6,135 bases of DNA from NCBI GenBank assembly GCA_937895775.1, contig CALBLD010000022.1:1-6135 (forward strand). The letters are read 5' to 3'. The position numbers were made by a program, and so were the translations under genes. Shown in pieces: positions 1-5,293 of the stretch; position 1 is the first letter of the stretch; each line of letters begins with the position of its first letter. The DNA is from an uncultured Clostridia bacterium (GTDB taxonomy: Bacteria > Bacillota > Clostridia > Oscillospirales > CAG-272). The notes beneath the pieces are model-generated. The model made no database searches, was not told the origin of the DNA, and saw only the letters and a list, made by a program, of their open reading frames with translations.

Positions 1-312
1 GAAAAGAGAGAGAATAACGGGGAGTGCTGTTGTTCCGGACATAAGAAAGAGCGGAACGCGGACGAAAAGAAGGAACTTCTCAACCGTCTCGCACGCATAG
101 AGGGTCAGGTGCGGGGGATCGCACGCATGGTGACAAACGACGCATACTGCGTCGATCTGCTTACACAGAGCGCGGCGGTGACCTCGGCGATCGCCTCTTT
201 TGAAAAATTATTGCTTGACCGACACATCAGGGAGTGCGTCGCAGACTCGATAAGACACGGCGACGACGGCAAGATCGACGAGCTTATGACCGTGATCGGC
301 AAGCTTATGTAA
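1..312 (+). CDS. csoR: CsoR-family copper-sensing transcriptional repressor (5' end outside window)
   Basis: The frame is open from base 1 to TAA at 310-312, giving 103 visible residues and no in-frame ATG; the start must lie upstream. CsoR proteins are small all-helical repressors that leave their operator when they bind Cu(I). The family core is clear: the RLxRIEGQVRGI segment at visible residues 29-40, then Y49-C50, H75 and C79. The C-x24-H-x3-C spacing is that of the Cu(I) ligands in known CsoR proteins (Cys36/His61/Cys65 in M. tuberculosis), which favours copper over the formaldehyde or nickel branches (FrmR, RcnR). The N-terminal tail holds three consecutive cysteines and a histidine (C9-C11, H14), seen in some Firmicutes members and possibly metal-binding. 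The gene lies 18 bp before copA, so it probably represses its own operon; the promoter and operator would be left of the window. Family assignment is near certain, copper specificity very likely. Confidence 0.93.
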   Translation, partial: EKRENNGECCCSGHKKERNADEKKELLNRLARIEGQVRGIARMVTNDAYCVDLLTQSAAVTSAIASFEKLLLDRHIRECVADSIRHGDDGKIDELMTVIGKLM

Positions 313-330
313 AAACAGGAGGGAAAAGAC

Positions 331-2817
331 ATGAAAAAATACAAAGTCAGCGGAATGAGCTGTGCGGCGTGTTCGGCAAGGGTCGAAAAGGCGGTATCGG
401 CAGTTGACGGAGTAAAGAGCGTATCGGTGAATCTGCTCACGGGCGACATGCTGGTCGATACCGATCTGCCCGACCGCAAAATAATCGGTGCGGTCGAAAA
501 GGCGGGTTACGGCGCAAAATCGGCGGACGGCGGTACCGACGGCGGCGAAGAGGATGACGAGAAACTGCTCGACGACAGCGAAACGCCGAAAAGGAGAAAA
601 AGACTGATATGGTCGCTTCTGCTCCTTATTCCGCTTTTATACGTCACGATGGGCGGAATTATGTGGAACTTCCCGCTGCCTGCGGGATTCATATCGAATC
701 CGCTTGCGGTCGCACTTTTTGAACTGCTTGTCACCACCATGATAGCGGTCATAAATCAGAATTTCTTCACAAGCGGATTCTCGGCACTCGTCCGCCGTGC
801 GCCGAACATGGACAGTCTGGTCGCACTCGGTGCCTCCGCCGCCTATATTTACAGCACGGCTGTCTTTTTCAGGATGACCGCGTCGCCCGAGCATGCCGCA
901 CACATGCTGCACGGTCTCTATTACGAATCGGCGGCGATGATCCTGACGCTCATCACTGTCGGCAAGACACTTGAGGCAAGGGCAAAAGGCAAAACAACCG
1001 ATTCACTGCGTGCGCTGATGAAGCTTTCTCCCAAGGAGGCGACCGTGATCCGTGACGGAAAAGAGGTCAGGGTGGCTGTCTCTTCGCTTGCGGTCGGCGA
1101 CATATTCGTTGTTCGTCCGGGCGAGAGCATTCCCGCAGACGGAGTCGTCACCGACGGCTCGGGTGCGGTCGATGAATCGGCACTCACCGGAGAGAGCATC
1201 CCGGTTGACAAGAAAACCGGAGACAGCGTATCGGCGGCAACCGTCAACCGTTCGGGCTTTCTGACCTGCCGTGCGGGTGCGGTCGGCAAGGACACAACCC
1301 TGTCCTCTATAATCAGAATGGTCAGCGATGCCGCCGCCACAAAGGCACCTATCGCAAAGGTTGCCGACAAGGTATCGGGCATATTCGTCCCCGCCGTCCT
1401 GCTTATCGCACTTGTTACCACCATCGGCTGGCTTATCGCGGACGCGGGCGTGGGAGCGGCACTTGCAAGAGGCATATCGGTGCTTGTCATAAGCTGTCCG
1501 TGTGCGCTCGGACTTGCGACCCCGGTTGCGATAATGGCTGCAAGCGGAAAGGGTGCGCGGAACGGTATTCTCTTCAAGACCGCCGCATCGATCGAATCGG
1601 CGGGCAGGATCGGCGCGGTTGCGCTGGACAAGACAGGCACACTGACAAAAGGCGAGCCGTCGCTCTGCAACATCATCCCGTTTGGCAATGTGAGCGGGGA
1701 CGAACTTATCCGTGCCGCATACGCACTTGAATCAAAGAGCGAGCACCCGCTCGGCAGAGCAATCGCGCTTTATGCGTCAAAAACAAATCCGGTTCCCGAC
1801 AAGACCGATGCATTCGAAATCTTTCCGGGCGGCGGACTTGCGGCATACAGGGCGGGAAAACAGCTGATCGGCGGATCGGTGCGCTTTGTGAGCGAACGTC
1901 TTGACGGCAAAGCCGACCTCGGTCAGGTCGAAAAGGAAGCCGACAGGCTGTCCGCCGAGGGCAAGACCCCGATGGTCTTTGCCGAGGACGGCAGGATACT
2001 CGGCATAATAGCGGTATCCGACAGTCTGCGGGAGGACAGCACAAAAGCGGTCGCCGAACTAAAAAACATGGGACTGCATGTAATTATGCTCACGGGCGAC
2101 CGCAGAGCGACCGCCGAGGCGATCGGAAAAGCGGCAGGCGTTGACGAGGTCGTCGCCGAACTGCTCCCCGGGCAGAAGGCGGAGGCTGTGAAGAAACTCT
2201 CCGCATCCGGCAGGAAGATCGCAATGGTCGGGGACGGCATAAACGATGCGCCCGCTCTGACCGCCGCCGATCTCGGCATTGCGGTCGGCGCAGGCACCGA
2301 CATAGCGATAGATTCGGCTGACGTTGTCCTTATGGGAAGCGGTCTGTCCGAGCTTCCCGCGGCGATAAGGCTCGGCAAAGCCGCACTTGCGAACATTCAC
2401 GAGAATCTCTTCTGGGCGTTTATCTACAATGCAATCGGCATCCCGCTTGCCGCCGGACTGTTCGGATGGAAGCTCGATCCGATGTTTGCGGCAGCCGCAA
2501 TGAGCCTGTCCTCCTTCTGCGTGGTCACGAACGCCCTGCGGCTCAATGTACTGAACATCAAAAAAGAAAAAAGGATAAAAAGAAAGAGCAAAGGAGTAAA
2601 AATCATGGAAAGAACAGAAAAGACGGTAAAAATCGAAGGAATGATGTGCGGACACTGCGAGGCGAGAGTGAAAAAGTGTCTCGAAGCACTTCCTCATGTC
2701 CTCTCCGCAGATGTCAGCCACGAAAAAGGGCAGGCTGTGCTTACCCTTGACGGCGAACTTCCGGACAAGGCGATAGCAAAGGCGATCGAAAAAGAGGGCT
2801 ACAAGGTAGTCGGATAA
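331..2817 (+). CDS. copA: P1B-1 Cu(I)-exporting ATPase with C-terminal CopZ-like domain
   Basis: Membrane pump that exports Cu(I) from the cytoplasm using ATP. The ATG follows AGGAGGG (317-323) with a 7-nt spacer. Domains in order: N-terminal heavy-metal-associated domain (residues 1-63, GMSCAAC at 8-14); an acidic then basic linker (64-91); membrane segments near 92-110, 122-142, 160-180 and 196-214; actuator domain with TGES at 286-289; segments near 350-371 and 380-401 with the CPC metal site at 389-391; phosphorylation motif DKTGT at 433-437 (Asp433); SEHPLG at 470-475; TGD at 588-590; GDGINDAP at 634-641; last two segments near 690-711 and 717-739. YN at 699-700 and MxxSS at 724-728 are the Cu(I)-specific TM7/TM8 signatures. 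A second metal-binding domain (759-828, GMMCGHC at 770-776) ends the protein after a Lys-rich linker. That domain is a CopZ equivalent and may also be made alone, or the fusion may reflect a one-base change (separate entries). The upstream csoR indicates copper-inducible expression. Confidence 0.97.
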   Translation: MKKYKVSGMSCAACSARVEKAVSAVDGVKSVSVNLLTGDMLVDTDLPDRKIIGAVEKAGYGAKSADGGTDGGEEDDEKLLDDSETPKRRKRLIWSLLLLIPLLYVTMGGIMWNFPLPAGFISNPLAVALFELLVTTMIAVINQNFFTSGFSALVRRAPNMDSLVALGASAAYIYSTAVFFRMTASPEHAAHMLHGLYYESAAMILTLITVGKTLEARAKGKTTDSLRALMKLSPKEATVIRDGKEVRVAVSSLAVGDIFVVRPGESIPADGVVTDGSGAVDESALTGESIPVDKKTGDSVSAATVNRSGFLTCRAGAVGKDTTLSSIIRMVSDAAATKAPIAKVADKVSGIFVPAVLLIALVTTIGWLIADAGVGAALARGISVLVISCPCALGLATPVAIMAASGKGARNGILFKTAASIESAGRIGAVALDKTGTLTKGEPSLCNIIPFGNVSGDELIRAAYALESKSEHPLGRAIALYASKTNPVPDKTDAFEIFPGGGLAAYRAGKQLIGGSVRFVSERLDGKADLGQVEKEADRLSAEGKTPMVFAEDGRILGIIAVSDSLREDSTKAVAELKNMGLHVIMLTGDRRATAEAIGKAAGVDEVVAELLPGQKAEAVKKLSASGRKIAMVGDGINDAPALTAADLGIAVGAGTDIAIDSADVVLMGSGLSELPAAIRLGKAALANIHENLFWAFIYNAIGIPLAAGLFGWKLDPMFAAAAMSLSSFCVVTNALRLNVLNIKKEKRIKRKSKGVKIMERTEKTVKIEGMMCGHCEARVKKCLEALPHVLSADVSHEKGQAVLTLDGELPDKAIAKAIEKEGYKVVG
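2560..2578 (+). other. A6-G-A6 tract with out-of-frame stop at the copA-copZ junction
   Basis: Two runs of six A (2560-2565 and 2567-2572) lie just after the last membrane segment of CopA. In the copA frame they encode lysine-rich linker. In the +1 frame a TAA falls at 2576-2578. Removing one A from either run would end CopA about five residues after LNI, where stand-alone copper ATPases typically end, and leave 26 bp to the CopZ start. The fusion therefore depends on the exact length of these homopolymers. It could be a genuine one-base fusion, a site of polymerase slippage making both fused and unfused CopA, or a consensus error; the sequence alone cannot decide. Confidence 0.6.
2590..2596 (+). 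promoter_or_regulatory. Internal ribosome binding site for CopZ
   Basis: AAAGGAG lies inside the copA reading frame (codons 754-756) with 8 nt to the in-frame ATG at 2605. Strength and spacing match the other ribosome binding sites in this window. It would let ribosomes start afresh on the CopZ-like domain. Confidence 0.7.
2605..2817 (+). CDS. copZ: CopZ-like copper chaperone, probable internal translation start within copA
   Basis: This 70-residue product is nested in frame at the 3' end of copA and shares its stop. It is a complete heavy-metal-associated domain of the usual CopZ size, with the Cu(I)-binding GMMCGHC loop at residues 12-18 (C15, C18) followed by EARVKKCLEAL and an EGYKV ending. 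CopZ proteins are soluble cytoplasmic carriers that deliver Cu(I) to CopA and to copper regulators such as CsoR or CopY. The ATG is preceded by AAAGGAG at good spacing, and the first residues read like a natural CopZ N-terminus, so independent synthesis is likely although the domain is also covalently part of the 828-residue CopA. Domain identity is certain; separate expression is inferred from the ribosome binding site only. Confidence 0.65.
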   Translation: MERTEKTVKIEGMMCGHCEARVKKCLEALPHVLSADVSHEKGQAVLTLDGELPDKAIAKAIEKEGYKVVG

Positions 2818-2827
2818 AAACCGCCGA

Positions 2828-2855
2828 GGAGACCGTTTTCGGTCTCCCCTCTTTT
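2828..2855. terminator. Bidirectional hairpin terminator between copA and the bile salt hydrolase gene
   Basis: GGAGACCG (2828-2835), a TTTT loop and CGGTCTCC (2840-2847) make a perfect 8-bp stem. On the + strand it is followed after three bases by CTTTT, which can end the copper operon. On the - strand it starts 8 bases after the hydrolase stop and a TTTTT run lies a few bases beyond the stem. The two convergent genes leave only 37 bp between their stop codons, so a shared terminator fits. Confidence 0.75.
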
Positions 2856-3832
2856 CAGTTGCGCATTGTTACATGCAGGCTGTCGTCGATCGGAAAGACG
2901 GCAAGCCTGTCGTCATCGGGCGGTACTCTCCGCATATTGACCGCATTTATACTGCTGTTTTTGTAGGTGGTGTAATAATATATCCCCTTTGCGGCACTTA
3001 TGCATGAGGTATATATCGTAATTTCACAGCCGCCGCGAAGTCTGACGCATCCTCTTGTCTGTCCGACACTGCCGAGAATATGAAAAAACTGGCTCACGCT
3101 CTCCTCTTCCGAGCCGTCGCAGACCGAATTCAGCTTGGTAAAGGCGGCTCTGACAAAGCGGGAAGCCGAGGACAGATCTCCGGGCAGACCGATCGCACCC
3201 ATTCCCCTGCTGTAAAAATCGGGGGTCAGCCTTTCCGAAAATCGGTTTTCCGGCTCGTATGCCGAAAGTCCCGCATAATTGTTCAGCATGAACATCTGCG
3301 TTTCAAACGGCGGATTGTTCGTAAGCACCCCGATCGGATTGTCGTGGATTTTCAGCCCGTCGGCGGTCGGTTCGACGACTATCGACTCATCCCGGTCGGC
3401 GATCAGCCAATGAAGCTGCGCGCAAGGGTATTTCTCCGAAAAATCGGCTCCGACAAGTGTGATTTCCCCGACCATGCGTCTTGCCTCTGCGACCGATGCG
3501 CAGGACGAAAGCAACCACGGGATAAACTCAAAGACTGCAACAGACGTCCGCCCGTCTTCCGACGGCTGATTTGCATAAACCGCATTGCCGACAAAGTTCA
3601 GTCCCGCGGCGCACAGTCCCTTCTCGTTTGCGGCGTCATAGTAGAGCGGAAAGCCGTCTGCGACGTGCGCCATACCGACAATCGCGTAATGACGGTCATC
3701 GGCTCCGCCGTATCTGAAATCAAACCGATATCTTCCCGGGGTCACAACGACGCTCTCCCCGAAGGATTGCTCGTAATCAAGCGTTCTGCCGAAATAAAGA
3801 TCATTTGTTTTGTATGCTATTGCCGTACACAC
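2855..3832 (-). CDS. bsh: Choloylglycine / bile salt hydrolase (Ntn hydrolase, linear amide C-N hydrolase)
   Basis: Predicted cytoplasmic enzyme that cuts the amide bond of glycine- or taurine-conjugated bile acids; related family members cut penicillin V or acyl-homoserine lactones. With the GTG start at 3832 the protein is 325 residues, within the family's usual 315-340. The catalytic residues known for this family are all present: Cys2 (CTAI), Arg16 and Asp19 (GRTLDY), Asn79 (GLNF), Asn172 (VLTNNP) and Arg225 (SSASRF). An ATG two codons upstream (3838) is open, but it would put Ser-Val before the nucleophilic cysteine, which must be N-terminal after Met removal, and it lies only 3 nt from AGGAGG (9 nt for GTG). 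There is no signal peptide. The similarity is to gut Gram-positive bile salt hydrolases rather than to secreted Bacteroides types. The gene lies downstream of the spoIIQ-like gene on the same strand, beyond a hairpin. No convincing promoter of its own was seen. Family assignment is firm; bile acids as substrate are likely but unproven. Confidence 0.92.
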   Translation of the reverse strand: MCTAIAYKTNDLYFGRTLDYEQSFGESVVVTPGRYRFDFRYGGADDRHYAIVGMAHVADGFPLYYDAANEKGLCAAGLNFVGNAVYANQPSEDGRTSVAVFEFIPWLLSSCASVAEARRMVGEITLVGADFSEKYPCAQLHWLIADRDESIVVEPTADGLKIHDNPIGVLTNNPPFETQMFMLNNYAGLSAYEPENRFSERLTPDFYSRGMGAIGLPGDLSSASRFVRAAFTKLNSVCDGSEEESVSQFFHILGSVGQTRGCVRLRGGCEITIYTSCISAAKGIYYYTTYKNSSINAVNMRRVPPDDDRLAVFPIDDSLHVTMRN

Positions 3833-3841
3833 CGACATATG

Positions 3842-3847
3842 CCTCCT
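3842..3847 (-). promoter_or_regulatory. Ribosome binding site that decides the hydrolase start
   Basis: AGGAGG on the - strand. It leaves 3 nt to the ATG at 3838, too close for efficient initiation, but 9 nt to the GTG at 3832, which directly precedes the catalytic cysteine codon TGT. It therefore supports the GTG start. Confidence 0.75.
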
Positions 3848-3849
3848 TT

Positions 3850-3861
3850 TTGTAATTACAA
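3850..3861. promoter_or_regulatory. Perfect 12-bp palindrome upstream of the hydrolase gene (possible operator)
   Basis: TTGTAATTACAA is self-complementary. It lies between the hairpin after the spoIIQ-like gene and the hydrolase ribosome binding site. Its length and symmetry suit a dimeric repressor, and TGTAAT within it resembles a -10 box, but no -35 partner was found. The protein that might bind is unknown, and chance occurrence in AT-rich DNA is possible. Confidence 0.35.
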
Positions 3862-3866
3862 AGCCG

Positions 3867-3900
3867 AAAAGAGCGGACGCTTTTGCCGTCCGCTCTTTTT
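3867..3900 (-). terminator. Rho-independent terminator of the spoIIQ-like gene
   Basis: GAGCGGACG (3871-3879) pairs with CGTCCGCTC (3887-3895) around a 7-nt loop. Flanking AAAA and TTTT runs extend the stem to 13 bp. On the - strand it starts about 8 bases after the spoIIQ-like stop and ends in TTTT. It is nearly symmetrical, so it could also stop + strand transcripts, but no + strand gene leads into it. Confidence 0.85.
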
Positions 3901-3908
3901 CCGGATCA

Positions 3909-4562
3909 TTATTTGCCGAAATCGATCATTTCGGCGGGGTCGATCTGTACACCCTCACGGTAAAGTTCAAAATGCAGATGCGGCTCGTCGGCAAGCTCGC
4001 AGATTGCGCTCTCGCCCACTGCGCCTATCGTCTGTCCCGCTCTGACCGTTTTCCCCTCGGCGATCGTTTCGGGCATCTCGTCGGCAAGATTCATATAGAC
4101 CGATTTGTAGCCGCCCTCGTGGGTAAGCTCGATCACATTGCCCATGAGCGGATCCTTGTAAACCCCTGTGATCTTGCCGTCCAGGCAGGCGACAACGGCA
4201 CTTCCCTTTTCGGCGGGAATATCGACTCCCGAGTGGGTTCTGTAATCGTTCATCGTGAGCGAATAGGAAAGGGTTTCAAGGCTGTGACCCTTCGATACCT
4301 TACCCGAAACAGGTGCGATAAAGCTGATCGCGGGTCCGTCAACCTGTGTGTCGCCTCTGCTTGTCACAGGCGGCTTTGTCGGCTTTTTGGTCGTCACCGA
4401 CGTTTTTATGCTTCCGACGGGCGCGGTTATTATCCTGTCGCCCTCGGCTCTCTTCGACGCGGCAAAAACAGTCAGTATTATGACAAGTGCCGCCGCAGCC
4501 GCCGTACTTGTCCACAGAATTGTGTAGACAGCCTTTTCGCTGAGCTTCTTTTTCATTTTCAT
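3909..4562 (-). CDS. spoIIQ: SpoIIQ-like M23-fold membrane protein (sporulation engulfment)
   Basis: The 217-residue protein starts at the ATG at 4562, preceded by AAGGATGG at 7-nt spacing. It has a short basic N-terminus, one membrane segment (about 11-35), a Thr/Lys/Pro-rich linker (36-78) and a LytM/M23 domain (79-217). SpoIIQ is made in the forespore and binds mother-cell SpoIIIAH across the intermembrane space to hold the engulfing membranes together. Supporting this over a generic peptidase are the size, the single N-terminal anchor, the KDPLMG segment (137-142) and VYMNL (155-159), which matches the SpoIIQ pattern where ordinary M23 enzymes have a Tyr-x-His-Leu. The metal ligands HxxxD (H110, D114) and HLH (H195, H197) are intact, as in clostridial SpoIIQ; B. 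subtilis SpoIIQ has lost the first His. Asn158 replaces the usual second catalytic His, so peptidase activity is doubtful. A sigma-F-like promoter lies upstream. The alternative is a non-sporulation M23 endopeptidase. Confidence 0.8.
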   Translation of the reverse strand: MKMKKKLSEKAVYTILWTSTAAAAALVIILTVFAASKRAEGDRIITAPVGSIKTSVTTKKPTKPPVTSRGDTQVDGPAISFIAPVSGKVSKGHSLETLSYSLTMNDYRTHSGVDIPAEKGSAVVACLDGKITGVYKDPLMGNVIELTHEGGYKSVYMNLADEMPETIAEGKTVRAGQTIGAVGESAICELADEPHLHFELYREGVQIDPAEMIDFGK

Positions 4563-4606
4563 AACAGTACCATCCTTTTTTATTGCAGATTTTCCTTTGC
4601 GATTTA

Positions 4607-4635
4607 AGTATAACCCGCTTGCCGTCGGGGTATAC
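4607..4635 (-). promoter_or_regulatory. Sigma-F-like (forespore) promoter of the spoIIQ-like gene
   Basis: On the - strand GTATA (4635-4631) and GGTTATACT (4615-4607) are separated by 15 nt. This fits the B. subtilis sigma-F pattern, roughly GYATA and GGNNANANT with 15-16 nt between. A transcript start near 4600 would leave a leader of about 38 nt. B. subtilis spoIIQ is sigma-F dependent, so site and gene agree. The match is by eye and one site cannot exclude sigma-G or chance. Confidence 0.6.
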
Positions 4636-4711
4636 ACCGACCGTGCGTTTGCGGCAATTAAAATTTATGAATTCTTCACAATTATGTTATATTTTGCGCT
4701 TTTTTTTCTGA

Positions 4712-4717
4712 TATAAT
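4712..4717 (+). promoter_or_regulatory. -10 box (TATAAT) for the downstream membrane-protein pair
   Basis: An exact TATAAT lies in the AT-rich 198-bp spacer between the divergent genes, 43 bp before the 4761 start; transcription would begin near 4724. No good TTGACA-like -35 lies 16-18 bp upstream (TTGCGC at 4694 leaves only 12 bp). The -35 is therefore weak, or another factor helps. Confidence 0.5.
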
Positions 4718-4760
4718 ACGTGCAGGATAACTGTTTCACAGAATTTTTTAAAGGAAATAT

Positions 4761-5261
4761 ATGTTGGATTTTTTTAGCAGACTCAGCACCTCCGAGCTTG
4801 TCGTCTGGTCGATCTTCATCGGAATTATGATCGGTGCGTGCTCGATTTATTACAACAAACGCATCATCGGCGCGTTTGTGCGCGATCTTATAAAGAGGGG
4901 TGCCTGCGACAAGGACTCCGCGCTCTCTCTGGAAGAGCTCGGCTACGCAAAAAACCGCTTTGTCCGTCACGCCCTGCGCGACGGCTCGGTACTCCGCAAG
5001 ATGGTCTGGGAAGCCGACGACAATTTTACCTCCGACGCGGCGGGTGTCTGCTTCTCGGCAAGAACCAAAAAGATGGATCTGAACACCGCGCGCTTCTTCA
5101 TCGATGAAAGTAACAGAATAAAGGCTGACATGCGATACAGTGCCAAGGGTACCGACTTCATCACCCTTGTGATCGCCGTAGTTGTCTTTTTTGTTGCCTC
5201 ATACGCACTGCTGCTCTTCATCCCTTATATCGGCGAGCTGCTCGGCAAGATCAGCGGCTGA
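4761..5261 (+). CDS. Conserved-type hypothetical protein with two membrane segments
   Basis: I do not recognise a named family. The 166-residue protein starts at an ATG preceded by AAAGGA with a spacer of about 5 nt. A short N-terminus leads into one membrane segment (about 12-30). A mostly hydrophilic middle of about 100 residues follows (32-130), with many Arg, Lys and Asp, a LEELGYAKNRF stretch at 57-67 and a predicted helical feel. A second membrane segment (about 132-156) is near the C-terminus. Positive residues after the first segment (NKR at 32-34) suggest that the middle faces the cytoplasm. No catalytic motif was seen; two cysteines (C27 and C97) lie in and after the first segment and C49 in the loop, without a metal-site pattern. 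It is followed after 32 bp by the MORN-repeat gene on the same strand, so the two are probably co-transcribed. That it is a real gene is supported by the ribosome binding site, upstream TATAAT and codon use like its neighbours. Confidence 0.85.
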   Translation: MLDFFSRLSTSELVVWSIFIGIMIGACSIYYNKRIIGAFVRDLIKRGACDKDSALSLEELGYAKNRFVRHALRDGSVLRKMVWEADDNFTSDAAGVCFSARTKKMDLNTARFFIDESNRIKADMRYSAKGTDFITLVIAVVVFFVASYALLLFIPYIGELLGKISG

Positions 5262-5293
5262 CCGACAAAACATATTTCGAAAGGACAACGGCA

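Noticed and set aside
109..312. Short csoR starting at GTG 109
   Set aside because: It would remove the conserved RLxRIEGQ helix; the frame is open to the left edge with family-typical residues, so the true start is upstream.
921..1688. 255-residue open frame antisense to copA
   Set aside because: It is a shadow of the GC-rich copA coding sequence: no family features, no ribosome binding site, and copA is certain in this region.
2560..2577. Programmed -1 ribosomal frameshift at the A-rich tract
   Set aside because: The As are out of phase for a good X-XXY-YYZ heptamer, no downstream pseudoknot was seen, and the -1 frame gives a long meaningless tail; a +1 shift or slippage to the TAA is the more sensible reading.
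3080..4045. 321-residue + strand open frame opposite the hydrolase and spoIIQ-like genes
   Set aside because: It crosses two real genes, a strong terminator and their intergenic region, and its composition (Arg/Cys-rich, no domain) is typical of an antisense frame.
4608..4635. Imperfect inverted repeat GTATAACCCG / CGGGGTATAC as a repressor operator
   Set aside because: Its arms coincide with the -35 and -10 elements of a sigma-F-like promoter, which explains the sequence better; the arms also have a mismatch.
4563..4637. Longer spoIIQ-like protein from the GTG at 4637
   Set aside because: There is no ribosome binding site, and the extension would translate the promoter and leader; the ATG at 4562 has AAGGATGG at good spacing.
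4694..4717. TTGCGC with TATAAT as a complete sigma-A promoter
   Set aside because: The spacer is only 12 bp, too short for a functional -35/-10 pair, so only the -10 box was annotated.
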